64,000 nt of DNA from Salinimonas marina (lineage in GTDB: Bacteria; Pseudomonadota; Gammaproteobacteria; Enterobacterales; Alteromonadaceae): positions 1,052,501-1,116,500 of the forward strand of contig NZ_CP064795.1 of the NCBI RefSeq assembly GCF_015644725.1, written 5' to 3'. A program made the translations under genes and the position numbers. Under the pieces are notes generated by a model, which had not been told where the DNA came from, made no database searches, and was given only the letters and a program-made list of their open reading frames with translations. Shown here piece after piece: positions 50,990 through 61,559 of this stretch. Each line of letters opens with the position of its first letter. Position 1 is the first letter of the stretch.

Positions 50990-51262
50990 AAATAACGAAA
51001 CTCTTTATAGATGAAAAAAACGGCGCTGGTATTGTTCCACAAAACCCTACAACCCTGCCAGAGATTCATTAAACCACCTTTTAATAACTGTACAGGGCCG
51101 TAATATGGAATAAGCAGCATTGCTAAGTGTTTTTTCATTGGCCGTAACCCGGCCAGGTACGGTATTGATGCCCTGAAACGACCAAAAAATCGACGGGGTG
51201 TGCAAAAATGATGCACAGTTGGCTGCTTTGTGAACGGTCAGTGTTTTTCTTTGGAAAAGTGT

Positions 51263-51291
51263 TTGACGAGGTAGGGGCAAGTCAGTAATAT
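51263..51291 (+). promoter_or_regulatory. tRNA operon promoter
   Basis: TTGACG (51263-51268), a 17-base spacer and TAATAT (51286-51291), followed by GCGCTCCCG. The near-consensus hexamers with a GC-rich discriminator are the signature of stringently controlled stable-RNA promoters. It lies 47 bases before the first tRNA. Confidence 0.8.
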
Positions 51292-51337
51292 GCGCTCCCG
51301 TAACGACGAGGAAGCAAAACACGTTGTTACACAGGTT

Positions 51338-51414
51338 CGGTGAGTGGCGCAGTTTGGTAGCGCACTTGGTTTGGGTCCAAGGGGTCGCAGGTTCAAATCC
51401 TGTCTCACCGACCA
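51338..51414 (+). tRNA. tRNA-Pro(UGG), copy 1
   Basis: 77 bases with encoded CCA. The acceptor arm CGGTGAG pairs with CTCACCG. The anticodon arm is CTTGG-TTTGGGT-CCAAG, with anticodon TGG. It is identical over its full length to the copy at 51827-51903. Confidence 0.97.
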
Positions 51415-51438
51415 CTTTTGCTAGCGAAGATTCGCCAG

Positions 51439-51515
<77 letters not shown>

Positions 51516-51629
51516 TCTATTGCGGGTCGGGTAGTAAAGCAAGAAAAAGTTAATTTTTTCACTGACATAGTGTTGAAATTGATGTACACTTGCCAAGCCG
51601 CTTTCGATAGCAAAAAAAGCATCATCAGT

Positions 51630-51706
51630 GGTGGGCGTAGCTCAGTTGGTAGAGCCCCGGATTGTGATTCCGGTTGTCGTGGGTTCAAGTCCCATCGTCC
51701 ACCCCA
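51630..51706 (+). tRNA. tRNA-His(GUG)
   Basis: 77 bases including the extra 5' G that pairs with the discriminator C, as needed for histidine identity, and an encoded CCA. The anticodon arm is CCGGA-TTGTGAT-TCCGG, with anticodon GTG. Confidence 0.97.
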
Positions 51707-51713
51707 CTTTTTT

Positions 51714-51798
51714 GCGGGAGTGGTGGAATTGGTAGACACGCTGGATTTAGGTTCCAGTGCTTCACGGCGTGAGAGTTCAAGTCTCTCCTTCCGCACCA
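51714..51798 (+). tRNA. tRNA-Leu(UAG)
   Basis: 85 bases with a long variable arm (class II) and encoded CCA. The acceptor arm GCGGGAG faces CTTCCGC (one G-T pair). The anticodon arm is CTGGA-TTTAGGT-TCCAG, with anticodon TAG. Confidence 0.97.
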
Positions 51799-51826
51799 TA
51801 TCTAGTATATTTCTATATGCATCGTT

Positions 51827-51903
51827 CGGTGAGTGGCGCAGTTTGGTAGCGCACTTGGTTTGGGTCCAAGGGGTCGCAGGTTCAAATCCTGTCTCACCGA
51901 CCA
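51827..51903 (+). tRNA. tRNA-Pro(UGG), copy 2
   Basis: Same 77-base sequence as the first tRNA of the cluster, with anticodon TGG and encoded CCA. The order Arg-His-Leu-Pro resembles the E. coli argX-hisR-leuT-proM operon; the leading Pro copy is extra. Confidence 0.97.
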
Positions 51904-52005
51904 TCTTTGCAAAAATCCTATCTTAAAATTTTCTTTTTTCTTTTCCCGATGTTGCAATGTTGTTGACAAAGTCTGCAATAATGCGCATTTGTTCTTGTTT
52001 GCCTC

Positions 52006-52034
52006 TCGACTCTTAAATACTGTGACTGTATACT
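52006..52034 (+). promoter_or_regulatory. probable tig promoter
   Basis: TCGACT (52006-52011), a 17-base spacer and TATACT (52029-52034), in the gap between the tRNA cluster and tig and about 150 bases before the tig start. The remainder of 51904-52184 shows nothing else definite. Confidence 0.45.
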
Positions 52035-52184
52035 ACCGCGTCTTTTTTTAACCAATGTGTTTAATCAGCGGTTTAAATTAATCGTTAGTCAACGACCTGT
52101 AAATCCAGCAGCAAAAATTGCTACGGTGTGCAGGACGGGGGCATGAAAACAACACGTCACCAGACGTCAAGTTGAGGTAACATA

Positions 52185-53489
52185 ATGCAAGTTTCAGTCG
52201 AGACGACCCAGGGTTTAGAACGCCGTCTTACGATCACCGTGCCAGCCGATTCTATCGATTCTGCTGTAAAGTCACGTCTTCAGCAATTAGCTAAAACTCA
52301 GCGTATCAATGGCTTCCGCCCAGGTAAGGTACCAGTGAGCGTAATTCAGAAGCGCTATGGTGCGGCGGTTCGTCAGGAAGTGGCTGGCGATGTCATGCAG
52401 CAAAACTTCTATCAGGCAGTAATGCAGGAAGAGATTACACCTGCTGGTATGCCAAAATTTGAACTTACCAAAGACCAGCAAGGTCAGGATCTGGAGTTTG
52501 TTGCTTCGTTTGAAGTATACCCAGAAGTCGAAGTTCAGGGCGTTGAAGAAATCGAAATTGAACAACCTAAGGTTGAAATCAAGGACGAAGACCTCGATAA
52601 CATGATGGAGACACTTCAAAAGCAACATGCCAGCTGGGTAGAAGTTGAGCGTGAAGCGGCCGAAGAAGATCGTGTTGTAATGGATTTTGTCGGCAAGATT
52701 GATGGTGAAGAGTTTGACGGTGGTAAAGCCGAAGATTTCACCCTTGAGCTTGGCAAAGGCCGCATGATTCCAGGTTTTGAAACTCCGCTGATTGGCGCTA
52801 AAGCCGGTCAGGATGTTACTGTTGAAGTAACTTTCCCGGAGGACTACCACGCTGAAGCCTTAAAAGGTAAAGACGCGGTATTTGACGTTCACGTGAAAAA
52901 AGTGGAAGGTCAGGAATTACCGGAAGTAAACGAAGAATTTGCTAAACTGTTTGGCATTGAAGAAGGCGGCATCGACGCATTGAAAGACGAAGTGCGCAAA
53001 AATATGCAACGCGAGCTGGATCAAACACTCAAAGCAAAAGTAAAAGAAGATGTTATTGCTAAGCTGCTTGAGAAGAATGAACTGGATGTGCCGCAGGCAC
53101 TGGTAGATCAGGAAATCGAAGCACTGCGTGAACAGGCAAAACAACGTTTCAGCCAACAAGGTGGCGGCCAGAATATGCCAGAACTGCCTGCTGAACTGTT
53201 TACCGACAATGCCAAGCGTCGCGTATCAATTGGTCTGTTGCTGGGTGAAATCATCAAGCAAAATGAACTACAGGCTGATGAAAGCAAGGTTGATGCATTA
53301 ATCGAAACTTCAGCGTCGGCTTATGAAGATCCGCAAGAAGTGATCGAATATTACAAAAACAATGAAGAACTGATGCAACAAATGAAAAATGTTGCATTAG
53401 AAGAGCAGGCCATCGAATGGGTATTGGACAAAGCCAAGACTCAGGAAGTGACCAAAGCTTTTGATGAGGTTATGAACAAACAAGCATAA
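52185..53489 (+). CDS. tig: trigger factor (ribosome-associated chaperone, peptidyl-prolyl isomerase)
   Basis: Binds at the ribosomal exit tunnel and shields nascent chains. The 434-residue protein has the ribosome-binding signature [18 protein letters not shown] in the N-terminal domain, an FKBP-type isomerase domain (about residues 160-240, [17 protein letters not shown]) and the long helical C-terminal chaperone domain. The tig-clpP-clpX-lon order is conserved in gammaproteobacteria. Confidence 0.98.
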   Translation: MQVSVETTQGLERRLTITVPADSIDSAVKSRLQQLAKTQRINGFRPGKVPVSVIQKRYGAAVRQEVAGDVMQQNFYQAVMQEEITPAGMPKFELTKDQQGQDLEFVASFEVYPEVEVQGVEEIEIEQPKVEIKDEDLDNMMETLQKQHASWVEVEREAAEEDRVVMDFVGKIDGEEFDGGKAEDFTLELGKGRMIPGFETPLIGAKAGQDVTVEVTFPEDYHAEALKGKDAVFDVHVKKVEGQELPEVNEEFAKLFGIEEGGIDALKDEVRKNMQRELDQTLKAKVKEDVIAKLLEKNELDVPQALVDQEIEALREQAKQRFSQQGGGQNMPELPAELFTDNAKRRVSIGLLLGEIIKQNELQADESKVDALIETSASAYEDPQEVIEYYKNNEELMQQMKNVALEEQAIEWVLDKAKTQEVTKAFDEVMNKQA

Positions 53490-53530
53490 TTTTTGATTGC
53501 TTGTTTGACTTAGCCAGTCAGCAACTGCTT

Positions 53531-53558
53531 AAATGCTCGGAGCCTTCCGAGCATTTTT
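53531..53558 (+). terminator. intrinsic terminator of tig
   Basis: Ten-base-pair stem AAATGCTCGG/CCGAGCATTT around AGCCTT, followed by T. Confidence 0.9.
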
Positions 53559-53587
53559 GTTTTTAACGCTAACAAATCAAGGTAGAT

Positions 53588-54214
53588 ATGATTAACCCAT
53601 TAGAACCGCAAAATGCATTGGTGCCTATGGTTGTCGAACAGACAGCCAAGGGTGAACGTTCCTACGACATTTACTCACGTTTACTAAAAGAAAACGTCAT
53701 TTTTCTGGTTGGTCAGGTTGAAGATCATATGGCGAACCTGATTGTGGCACAGATGCTGTTTCTGGAAGCTGAAAACCCGGAAAAAGACATCTACCTATAT
53801 ATCAATTCGCCAGGCGGTTCAGTAACAGCAGGTATGGCTATTTACGATACCATGAACTTTATTAAGCCTGATGTGAGCACGGTATGTGTAGGCCAGGCGG
53901 CCAGCATGGGGGCCTTCCTGTTGTCAGGTGGCACCAAAGGTAAGCGTTATTGTTTGCCCAACTCACGGGTGATGATTCACCAGCCACTAGGTGGTTTCCA
54001 GGGGCAGGCATCAGATTTTGAAATCCATGCCAAAGAAATTCTGTCCGTTAAAGAGAAGCTGAATCGGTTATTGTCACAACATACTGGCCAGGATTACGAA
54101 AAAGTCGCACACGATACTGATCGTGATAACTTTTTAAGTGCAACCGAAGCCAAAGAGTACGGTCTAATTGACCAGGTCCTGACAAATCGATCTGACGCGG
54201 CTGCAACGAAGTAG
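53588..54214 (+). CDS. clpP: ATP-dependent Clp protease proteolytic subunit
   Basis: Serine protease that forms the tetradecameric ClpP chamber. The 208-residue protein has Ser106 in [11 protein letters not shown] and His131 in [10 protein letters not shown], plus [17 protein letters not shown]. The start [19 protein letters not shown] implies a short processed propeptide. It precedes its unfoldase partner clpX by 69 bases. Confidence 0.98.
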   Translation: MINPLEPQNALVPMVVEQTAKGERSYDIYSRLLKENVIFLVGQVEDHMANLIVAQMLFLEAENPEKDIYLYINSPGGSVTAGMAIYDTMNFIKPDVSTVCVGQAASMGAFLLSGGTKGKRYCLPNSRVMIHQPLGGFQGQASDFEIHAKEILSVKEKLNRLLSQHTGQDYEKVAHDTDRDNFLSATEAKEYGLIDQVLTNRSDAAATK

Positions 54215-54283
54215 TATAGTTATAAAGACAGACCGGACATCCTGTATTGAATTTGGGTCCGGCTAAGGCAGAGGCATTACGTA

Positions 54284-55558
54284 ATGAGTGATAAACAGAA
54301 CTCAGACGGCGACAACAAGTTACTGTATTGCTCCTTCTGTGGCAAAAGCCAGCATGAAGTGAGAAAGTTAATTGCTGGTCCGTCCGTTTTTATCTGTGAT
54401 GAATGTGTCGAGTTATGCAACGACATTATTCGCGAAGAAATTAAAGAAATCGCACCCAAGCAAAAGCAGGACGCACTGCCCAAGCCACATGAGATTCATC
54501 TTCATCTGGATGACTATGTTATTGGTCAGGGTCATGCCAAAAAGGTGCTGTCGGTAGCGGTTTACAATCATTATAAGCGACTTCGTCACGGCGATGTGCA
54601 CGAAGGTGTAGAGCTGGGCAAAAGCAATATTCTGCTGATTGGCCCCACCGGTAGTGGTAAAACCTTGCTGGCTGAGACGTTAGCGCGGTTGTTGGATGTA
54701 CCCTTCACGATGGCCGATGCCACCACCTTGACCGAAGCAGGGTATGTCGGCGAAGACGTTGAAAATATCATCCAGAAATTGCTGCAAAAATGCGATTACG
54801 ATGTGGAAAAAGCCCAGCGTGGCATTGTCTACATTGATGAGATTGATAAGATTTCCCGTAAGTCTGATAATCCTTCCATCACTCGTGATGTGTCGGGTGA
54901 GGGTGTACAGCAGGCATTGCTGAAGCTGATTGAAGGCACCGTGGCCTCGGTTCCGCCTCAGGGTGGCCGCAAGCATCCACAACAGGAGTTTTTGCAGGTT
55001 GATACCTCAAAGATTCTGTTTATCTGTGGGGGCGCATTCTCAGGGCTTGATAAAGTTATTGAGCAGCGTGCGCAGACTGGTAGTGGTATTGGTTTTGGCG
55101 CAAAAGTTAAAACCAAGGATAGCCTGCACAAGTCCAGTGAGCTGTTTAAAAAGGTTGAACCAGAAGATTTGGTTAAATATGGTCTGATTCCAGAGTTCAT
55201 CGGCCGGTTACCCGTGGTAACCAGTCTGGAAGAGCTGAATGAAGATGCCCTGATCCAAATCCTGCGTGAACCAAAAAATGCCATTACCAAGCAATACGGG
55301 GCATTATTTGCCATTGAAGATGTAGAGCTTGAATTCCGGGATGATGCGCTTCAGGCCATTGCGAAAAAGGCCATGCATCGTAAGACCGGTGCCCGCGGAT
55401 TACGTTCTATCGTGGAAGGCATCTTGTTGGATACCATGTACGACTTACCCTCGCTGGATGATGTCAAAAAAGTGGTCATCGACGAAACCGTCATTCGCGG
55501 CGAATCCAGTCCTATTTTGATTTACGCCAATGAAGATAAAAAAGCAGCATCGGAATAA
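54284..55558 (+). CDS. clpX: ATP-dependent Clp protease ATP-binding subunit ClpX
   Basis: AAA+ unfoldase that feeds ClpP. The 424-residue protein has an N-terminal zinc-binding domain ([11 protein letters not shown], then [10 protein letters not shown]), Walker A GPTGSGKT, Walker [10 protein letters not shown], the pore loop GYVG, and the IGF-type ClpP-contact loop near [16 protein letters not shown]. The C-terminal domain is complete. Confidence 0.98.
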   Translation: MSDKQNSDGDNKLLYCSFCGKSQHEVRKLIAGPSVFICDECVELCNDIIREEIKEIAPKQKQDALPKPHEIHLHLDDYVIGQGHAKKVLSVAVYNHYKRLRHGDVHEGVELGKSNILLIGPTGSGKTLLAETLARLLDVPFTMADATTLTEAGYVGEDVENIIQKLLQKCDYDVEKAQRGIVYIDEIDKISRKSDNPSITRDVSGEGVQQALLKLIEGTVASVPPQGGRKHPQQEFLQVDTSKILFICGGAFSGLDKVIEQRAQTGSGIGFGAKVKTKDSLHKSSELFKKVEPEDLVKYGLIPEFIGRLPVVTSLEELNEDALIQILREPKNAITKQYGALFAIEDVELEFRDDALQAIAKKAMHRKTGARGLRSIVEGILLDTMYDLPSLDDVKKVVIDETVIRGESSPILIYANEDKKAASE

Positions 55559-55573
55559 TCTTTGATGTGACTT

Positions 55574-55602
55574 AAAAAAGGCCTCAAATTGAGGTCTTTT
55601 TT
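55574..55602 (+). terminator. intrinsic terminator of clpPX
   Basis: AAAAAAGGCCTC and GAGGTCTTTTTT pair (one G-T) around AAATT, ending in six T, 15 bases after the clpX stop. Confidence 0.9.
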
Positions 55603-55773
55603 GTGTCGGTAAGAAAAATACGGAAGCCGCTATAAAAATTTAGCCAAATTGCTCTTAGGCAAATTATCTGTTGCCTTATTTTTGTAAATGACTGATGGTA
55701 AACAACGTTATATTTCGCGGGGCCGACAGGTGAATAAGGTGAAGTAAAATTAAGCCTTAGCAAAAAGTAACTA

Positions 55774-55801
55774 TTTGAACTTTGCCTGATTATCCCCATA
55801 T
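55774..55801 (+). promoter_or_regulatory. sigma-32 (heat-shock) promoter of lon
   Basis: TTTGAA (55774-55779), 14 bases, then CCCCATAT (55794-55801), against the known sigma-32 consensus CTTGAA and CCCCATNT. The CCCCATAT box is perfect. It ends 32 bases before the lon start, as expected for a heat-shock gene. Confidence 0.8.
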
Positions 55802-55833
55802 AAATCGAAATCAGTAATCAATAGAGTGCAAGT

Positions 55834-58188
55834 ATGACAGAAGAGCGTGAAAATCGCATAGAGATCCCCGTATTAGCCCTTCGGGATGTGGTTGTTTATC
55901 CACATATGGTCATACCCTTGTTCGTCGGCCGTGAAAAATCGATTCGCTGCCTGGAAGCAGCAATGGAAAATGACAAGCAAATCTTTTTGGTTGCCCAGAA
56001 AGATGCCAGTGTCGATGAACCAGAAACGGATGACATTTACAGTGTTGGCACCATTGCCACAATTCTTCAGCTGTTAAAGCTGCCGGACGGCACCGTCAAG
56101 GTGCTGGTAGAAGGTAATGTCCGTGGTGAGATTTCGGAATACACCCAGTCAGAGCCTTTCTACTGCGCTACCACCGATAAAATTACCGATGAAGCCATAG
56201 CCGAAAACGAGCAGGAAGTGTTGATTCGCTCCGCGGTCTCGCAGTTCGAAGGCTATGTAAAGCTTAACAAAAAAATTCCGCCAGAGGTTTTGACCTCACT
56301 CAATGGCATTGATGATGCCGCGCGTTTGGCTGACACCATGGCGGCTCATATGCCGCTCAAACTCACCGAAAAACAAAAAGTGCTAGAGATGAAAGGCGTG
56401 AATGAACGTCTGGAATACCTGATGGCGCTGATGGAAGGTGAGATAGATTTGCTCCAGGTCGAAAAGAAAATTCGGACCCGGGTTAAAAAGCAAATGGAAA
56501 AAAGCCAGCGCGAGTATTATCTGAATGAACAGATGAAGGCCATTCAAAAAGAATTAGGCGAGATGGATGATGCGCCTGACGAATTTGAAGCGCTGAGCAA
56601 TAAAATCACCGAATCCAAGATGCCCAAGGAAGCGGAAGAAAAAGCCCGGGCAGAACTGCAGAAACTGAAGATGATGTCGCCGATGTCAGCAGAAGCGACG
56701 GTGGTGCGTAGTTACATCGACTGGTTAACGGCGGTGCCATGGCAAAAACGCAGCCCGGTCAAAAAAGATTTGGCGAAGGCAGAAACTGTGCTGGATGCCG
56801 ATCATTACGGCCTGGAAAAAGTCAAAGAACGCATCGTTGAATATCTGGCGGTACAGCAGCGGGTGAAAAAACTAAAAGGCCCGATTCTTTGTCTGGTAGG
56901 CCCTCCGGGTGTCGGTAAAACCTCGTTAGGACAGTCTGTCGCTAAAGCCACGGGTCGTAAGTACGTACGCATGGCCCTGGGCGGCGTGCGTGATGAAGCG
57001 GAAATTCGGGGGCATCGTCGTACCTACATTGGTTCACTGCCTGGCAAGCTGATTCAAAACATGACCAAGGTAGGGGTAAAGAACCCGTTGTTCCTGCTGG
57101 ATGAAATCGACAAGATGTCGGCGGATATGCGCGGTGATCCGGCCTCAGCATTACTGGAAGTGTTGGATCCGGAACAGAACAACAGCTTTAGTGATCACTA
57201 CCTGGAAGTTGATTATGACTTATCCGATGTGATGTTTGTGGCCACCTCAAACAGCATGAATATTCCGGGACCTTTACTGGACCGGATGGAAGTGATTCGG
57301 TTATCCGGTTATACCGAAGATGAAAAGCTGAATATTGCTATGCGCCATTTGCTGTCTAAGCAGATGGAACGTAATGGACTTAAAAAGAATGAGCTGGAAA
57401 TCACCGACTCCGCGATCATAGGTATTATTCGCTATTACACCCGCGAAGCCGGTGTGCGTAACCTGGAACGCGAAATCTCGAAAGTATGTCGTAAAGCCGT
57501 TAAAGATGTGCTGTTGTCTAAGAGCAAAGACAAAGTTGTGGTTACCCAGGACAATCTGAAAGATTATCTGGGGGTGCAGCGGTTTGATTACGGTAAGGCC
57601 GATAACGATAACCAGATTGGCCAGGTAACCGGTTTAGCCTGGACCCAGGTCGGCGGCGATCTTTTGACAATAGAAACCAGCACCGTGCCGGGCAAAGGCA
57701 AGATGACCACCACCGGTTCGTTAGGTGATGTGATGCAGGAGTCTATCAAAGCGGCGATGACAGTGGTGCGTAGTCGTGCAGACAAACTGCGTATCAACAG
57801 TGACTTTTATGAAAAGCGCGATATTCATGTGCATGTACCCGAAGGCGCTACGCCTAAAGATGGCCCTAGTGCCGGTATTGCGATGTGTACTGCCCTGGTT
57901 TCATCGTTAACCGGTAACCCCGTGAAATGCGATGTGGCGATGACAGGTGAAATCACCTTGCGTGGAGAAGTACTGGCCATCGGCGGATTGAAAGAAAAAC
58001 TGCTGGCGGCACACCGTGGTGGTATCAAAACCGTGGTTATTCCGAAAGAGAACGAGCGGGATTTGGAAGAAATTCCGGATAATGTTAAAGAAGCGCTCAC
58101 TATTCACCCGGTTAAGTGGATTGATGATGTCCTGGATATTGCCTTGCAGGAACCGGTTGAATCATTCGAAGTCGTGGATGCAAAATAA
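55834..58188 (+). CDS. lon: endopeptidase La (Lon protease)
   Basis: ATP-dependent serine protease that removes misfolded and regulatory proteins. The 784-residue protein has the N-terminal substrate domain ([20 protein letters not shown]), a coiled-coil region, Walker [10 protein letters not shown], Walker B FLLDEIDK, and the Ser-Lys protease domain with [11 protein letters not shown] and the lysine in [12 protein letters not shown]. It is followed by hupB, as in E. coli. Confidence 0.98.
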   Translation: MTEERENRIEIPVLALRDVVVYPHMVIPLFVGREKSIRCLEAAMENDKQIFLVAQKDASVDEPETDDIYSVGTIATILQLLKLPDGTVKVLVEGNVRGEISEYTQSEPFYCATTDKITDEAIAENEQEVLIRSAVSQFEGYVKLNKKIPPEVLTSLNGIDDAARLADTMAAHMPLKLTEKQKVLEMKGVNERLEYLMALMEGEIDLLQVEKKIRTRVKKQMEKSQREYYLNEQMKAIQKELGEMDDAPDEFEALSNKITESKMPKEAEEKARAELQKLKMMSPMSAEATVVRSYIDWLTAVPWQKRSPVKKDLAKAETVLDADHYGLEKVKERIVEYLAVQQRVKKLKGPILCLVGPPGVGKTSLGQSVAKATGRKYVRMALGGVRDEAEIRGHRRTYIGSLPGKLIQNMTKVGVKNPLFLLDEIDKMSADMRGDPASALLEVLDPEQNNSFSDHYLEVDYDLSDVMFVATSNSMNIPGPLLDRMEVIRLSGYTEDEKLNIAMRHLLSKQMERNGLKKNELEITDSAIIGIIRYYTREAGVRNLEREISKVCRKAVKDVLLSKSKDKVVVTQDNLKDYLGVQRFDYGKADNDNQIGQVTGLAWTQVGGDLLTIETSTVPGKGKMTTTGSLGDVMQESIKAAMTVVRSRADKLRINSDFYEKRDIHVHVPEGATPKDGPSAGIAMCTALVSSLTGNPVKCDVAMTGEITLRGEVLAIGGLKEKLLAAHRGGIKTVVIPKENERDLEEIPDNVKEALTIHPVKWIDDVLDIALQEPVESFEVVDAK

Positions 58189-58200
58189 ACAGTGAAGTAA

Positions 58201-58240
58201 GGCTGCAACGCCTGCCATGCGTGGGCCGCAGCCTTTTTTT
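58201..58240 (+). terminator. intrinsic terminator of lon
   Basis: Outer stem GGCTGC/GCAGCC with partial inner pairing, followed by seven T, 12 bases after the lon stop. Confidence 0.85.
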
Positions 58241-58411
58241 ATGGACAAAAGTATAAAAAATAGCCACTAAAGCGCAGATTTGCCCACTTTTTTTAAAATA
58301 GGGCTTTCAAGTCGCAGAAGTTGTGTTACCTTTACTGTGTCATCGCTTGAAGCCTTGTCTTTAAAGGGATTGCAGCGAATCATTAAAAGTTAACTTATTG
58401 TAACAGAGTAC

Positions 58412-58440
58412 TTGATGTTACTAATCAAGCTTGTTATAAA
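58412..58440 (+). promoter_or_regulatory. hupB promoter
   Basis: TTGATG (58412-58417), a 17-base spacer and TATAAA (58435-58440). A second possible -10, TATAAT at 58478-58483, lies nearer the gene but lacks a good -35. Both are in the 318-base lon-hupB gap, which holds nothing else apart from the lon terminator. Confidence 0.6.
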
Positions 58441-58506
58441 GTCCGGCGATAATTCGATAATTGTTTCGGACAAACAGTATAATAACAAACGAAGGGGATC
58501 ATAATT

Positions 58507-58779
58507 GTGAACAAGTCTCAACTCATCGACCAAATGGCAGCTGGTGCGGACATCTCTAAAGCGGCTGCAGGCCGAGCTCTAGACGCATTCACTGATGCTG
58601 TAACCGCAGCGCTTAAAGAAGGTGACCAGGTAGCCCTAGTAGGCTTTGGTACTTTCGCAGTTCGTGAGCGCTCTGCTCGCAGCGGCCGTAATCCTCAAAC
58701 TGGTGAGACTATTCAGATTGCAGCGGCTAAAGTACCTTCTTTCAAAGCAGGTAAAGCTTTAAAAGACGCGTGCAACTAA
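58507..58779 (+). CDS. hupB: DNA-binding protein HU-beta
   Basis: Histone-like nucleoid protein. The 90-residue product starts at GTG after GAAGGGG and reads [20 protein letters not shown], then [20 protein letters not shown] with the DNA-bending arm, very close to E. coli HU-beta. Base use is smooth, with many preferred codons, as expected for an abundant protein. Confidence 0.98.
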   Translation: MNKSQLIDQMAAGADISKAAAGRALDAFTDAVTAALKEGDQVALVGFGTFAVRERSARSGRNPQTGETIQIAAAKVPSFKAGKALKDACN

Positions 58780-58794
58780 GAATAAAAAATTTAT

Positions 58795-58826
58795 AAAAAG
58801 GCGATGGTAACCCCATCGCCTTTTTT
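58795..58826 (+). terminator. intrinsic terminator of hupB
   Basis: GGCGATGG and CCATCGCC pair around TAACC with A and T flanks. The rest of the gap to 59115 holds no gene that I can support. Confidence 0.92.
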
Positions 58827-59115
58827 ATTGGGTCCAGAAAAACAGGACCATGACCTGGCAACACAGTCCCTTTCCGGTTTTCTTTAATTTCTGTGTGAGT
58901 TTCAGTTTACCCGGACCAGCTGCCTGTGCCTGCCCCCAGAATCATTGTGTATTGATGTGGCAGGGCGACCATAAAAGCGTCGCGTTTGCCTGGACAATCG
59001 CGTTATAATCTTGCCTGATTTTTTGCCAGCGCACCGCCCAGATAACCTGTTGTCTGCAGTAAGCAGTGTCAGATGCCGGCAAGTTGAAGTAAGCAACGGA
59101 GTTGAAAGAACAATC

Positions 59116-61002
59116 ATGTTAGAAAGAATCAGAGAAGGTTCTCAGGGCCCGTGGGCCATGATCGTAATCGGCCTTGTCGTGCTGAGTTTCGTCTTCGCCG
59201 GCGTTGGCAGTTACCTGAACTCTTCAGGCGCCACTGCGGTGGCCACTGTTAATGGCGAAGAGATTGATCAGGGCACCCTGGAGCGCGCCTATCAGAACCA
59301 GCGTGCGCGTATGGAGTCCGAGTATGGTGAAAGTGCAGCCAGCATGTTTGCCAACGAAAATTATCTTAAAGATTTTCGCCGCAATGTGTTGCAGCGGCTT
59401 ATCAACGACAAACTTATTCAGCAACAGGCTGAGGAATTAGGTTTGCGGGTAGGGGATACGCAGATTCGTGACACCATTCGCGACATGCAGGAGTTCCAGA
59501 CTGCCGGCGAATTTGATAACGAACGCTATCTGGCCATATTGCGTCAAAGTGGTTTTCAGCCTTCGGGTTTCAGAGATTATCTACGCACTGAAATGACCCG
59601 CACACAGTTAGCTCAGGCGCTGGGTGCGGCTTCCTTTGCCTTACCGGGTGAAGTGGACCGGGCATGGCAATTACAGGCCCAAACCCGTGATGGACGATAT
59701 TTGGTGGTACCTGCTGCTCAGTTTGCTGAGACCGTGGAGGTGAGTGAGCAGGATATTCAAAATTTCTATGAATCGAATATCACCAGGTTCGATACTCAGG
59801 AAAAACTGAATATTGCGTATGTCACATTAAGTGTCGATGATTTGGCATCCGAAGTGGATGTCACCGACGCAGACATCGAACAGTATTATGAAGAAAATAA
59901 GAATAGTTACCGCGAAGAGGAAGAACGTCGGGTTTCGCATATTCTGATTGAATTTGGTGATGATAAAGAGGCCGCGCGGACCCGGGCTGAGAAAATCAAA
60001 TCCCAGCTATCAGACGGTGCTGAGTTTGCCCGGTTAGCTGAAGAACGTTCAGATGATACCTTTTCAGCAGAAAATGGGGGCGACCTGGAGTTTATCAGTC
60101 GCGATATGATGGACCCGGCGTTTGATGAAGTGGCCTTCGACCTTGAACAAGGCGAGATCTCTGAGGTTGTGGAAACCGAGTTTGGCTTTCATCTTATCAA
60201 ATTGACCGATATTAAAGCAGAGCAGGTGACGCCGCTGGCCGAGGTTGAAGCAGACATTCGTGAGCGCTTGCAAACCGATCGGGCAACCGAGCGCTTTTAC
60301 CAAATCCGTAGTCGCATGGACGAGGTGGCCTTCGAAGTGCCAGAGTCACTGGAAGATGTGGCAGGGGTGGCTAACCAGCCAATTGAAGAAACCGGAATGT
60401 TTACCGAACAGCAGGCCCCCGAACCGGTGAGTAATCCTAATGCACTGAGCCGTGCGTTCAGCCCTGAACTGGTTGAAGATCGTATGAACAGTGAAGTGAT
60501 TGAACTGGACGAGAAAACGGTAATGGTAATGCGGGTCAAAGAACATGAACCTCAGCGTACCCGGCCGTTGGAAGATGTATCTGATAGTATTGCCCAGCAA
60601 CTACAAGGTCAGAAAGCACAGCAGGCCGCCATGCAGTGGGCTGAGAAACTGGTTGAACAATATCAGGCAGGTGAAGATGTTCAGTCAATGTTAGCCGAGT
60701 ATGACCTTAGCTGGCAGGAAGCGACGGAGGTTAATCGAGGCCCGGGTGAATTACCCCGTGCGCTGGTTGAAACTCTGTTTACCTTGTCTGAACAAGAAGG
60801 CTCACAGATTGAAGCTACAAAACTGGCTACCGGTGATGTGGGTGTGGTCGAACTAACCGGGGTGAAGCAACCTGAAGCACCGGATGCTGAACTGGCCAGT
60901 TCCTTACGCCAGCGCCTGGGCTCGGCGTATGGTCAGGCATTGTTCCAAAGCTATGTAAAAGCTTTACGTGATGAAGCCGAAGTAGAAATTTTGCAACAAT
61001 AA
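59116..61002 (+). CDS. ppiD: peptidyl-prolyl isomerase PpiD (SurA N-terminal and PpiC domains)
   Basis: Membrane-anchored periplasmic chaperone at the Sec translocon exit. The ATG at 59116 gives MLERIREGSQGPWAMIVIGL, with the TM at about residues 13-33; the open frame to 59011 upstream has no family similarity. The 628-residue protein has a SurA-type helical domain, one parvulin domain (about residues 265-365, RRVSHILIEFGDDKEA to FGFHLIKL) and C-terminal helices. The hupB-ppiD order is as in E. coli. Confidence 0.95.
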   Translation: MLERIREGSQGPWAMIVIGLVVLSFVFAGVGSYLNSSGATAVATVNGEEIDQGTLERAYQNQRARMESEYGESAASMFANENYLKDFRRNVLQRLINDKLIQQQAEELGLRVGDTQIRDTIRDMQEFQTAGEFDNERYLAILRQSGFQPSGFRDYLRTEMTRTQLAQALGAASFALPGEVDRAWQLQAQTRDGRYLVVPAAQFAETVEVSEQDIQNFYESNITRFDTQEKLNIAYVTLSVDDLASEVDVTDADIEQYYEENKNSYREEEERRVSHILIEFGDDKEAARTRAEKIKSQLSDGAEFARLAEERSDDTFSAENGGDLEFISRDMMDPAFDEVAFDLEQGEISEVVETEFGFHLIKLTDIKAEQVTPLAEVEADIRERLQTDRATERFYQIRSRMDEVAFEVPESLEDVAGVANQPIEETGMFTEQQAPEPVSNPNALSRAFSPELVEDRMNSEVIELDEKTVMVMRVKEHEPQRTRPLEDVSDSIAQQLQGQKAQQAAMQWAEKLVEQYQAGEDVQSMLAEYDLSWQEATEVNRGPGELPRALVETLFTLSEQEGSQIEATKLATGDVGVVELTGVKQPEAPDAELASSLRQRLGSAYGQALFQSYVKALRDEAEVEILQQ

Positions 61003-61021
61003 AACGATAAATAAAAAGCTA

Positions 61022-61049
61022 AAAAAACCCGGCGAATGCCGGGTTTTTT
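61022..61049 (+). terminator. intrinsic terminator of ppiD
   Basis: AAAAAACCCGGC and GCCGGGTTTTTT pair around GAAT; a strong bidirectional hairpin. It could also serve the small minus-strand gene at 61092-61262. Confidence 0.93.
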
Positions 61050-61091
61050 GTGGCTGGCTATCAGGGATACGAGATATCACTGGTTAGGTTG

Positions 61092-61262
61092 TCAGTGGGT
61101 CACAAACATCATGAAAGTATAAAACGCAGCAATGACCAGGGAAATGACCAGAATATACATAAACCCTTGTTTGCCTTGCGCCACGGAATAATGGTTCAGC
61201 TTTAGGTAAGCAACCCACAAAGCGCTAAGAAAAAGTGGAATAAGAACAATTATTTTCAGCAC
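61092..61262 (-). CDS. small two-TM membrane protein of unknown function
   Basis: A 56-codon frame from GTG at 61262 to TGA at 61092. The product has a first hydrophobic helix (LKIIVLIPLFLSALWVAYL), a short polar loop with NHYSVAQGKQG, and a second helix (MYILVISLVIAAFYTFMMFV). The two-helix hairpin layout and a terminator 43 bases beyond the stop support a real gene. The Shine-Dalgarno sequence is weak, which is the main doubt. I do not recognise the family. Confidence 0.55.
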   Translation of the reverse strand: MLKIIVLIPLFLSALWVAYLKLNHYSVAQGKQGFMYILVISLVIAAFYTFMMFVTH

Positions 61263-61559
61263 GGTTCGATTTTTATATAGGGACCATATACAAATGATGC
61301 GAAATTTTTTGGGGTTCGTCCAGCCCAGCGCGCTTTTCGATAAATAAGCGTGTAGGCAAATGGGTACATTTTTCTCACATGTAACCCGTATTTGTTAAAA
61401 ATTAACCCACTAATTTTGGATATATATGCTACCTCGGTCAGGCTTAAGCCTTTAAAGCTTTATAAAACAGAGGTATACAAAAAGTTAGACTTTAGTATAG
61501 ATAAAGGGAATGAGAATTGCTCTTACTAACTCATTAGTAGTAGTTAAGACGGTGTTTTC

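Noticed and set aside
51008..51100. A 30-codon plus-strand frame starting MKKTALVLFHKTL before the tRNA cluster
   Set aside because: It has no Shine-Dalgarno sequence and no hydrophobic or domain pattern beyond the first residues; it is too short to support.
51963..51968. TTGACA as the -35 of a promoter for tig
   Set aside because: No -10 hexamer is found at 16-18 bases downstream; TCGACT-17-TATACT further on fits better.
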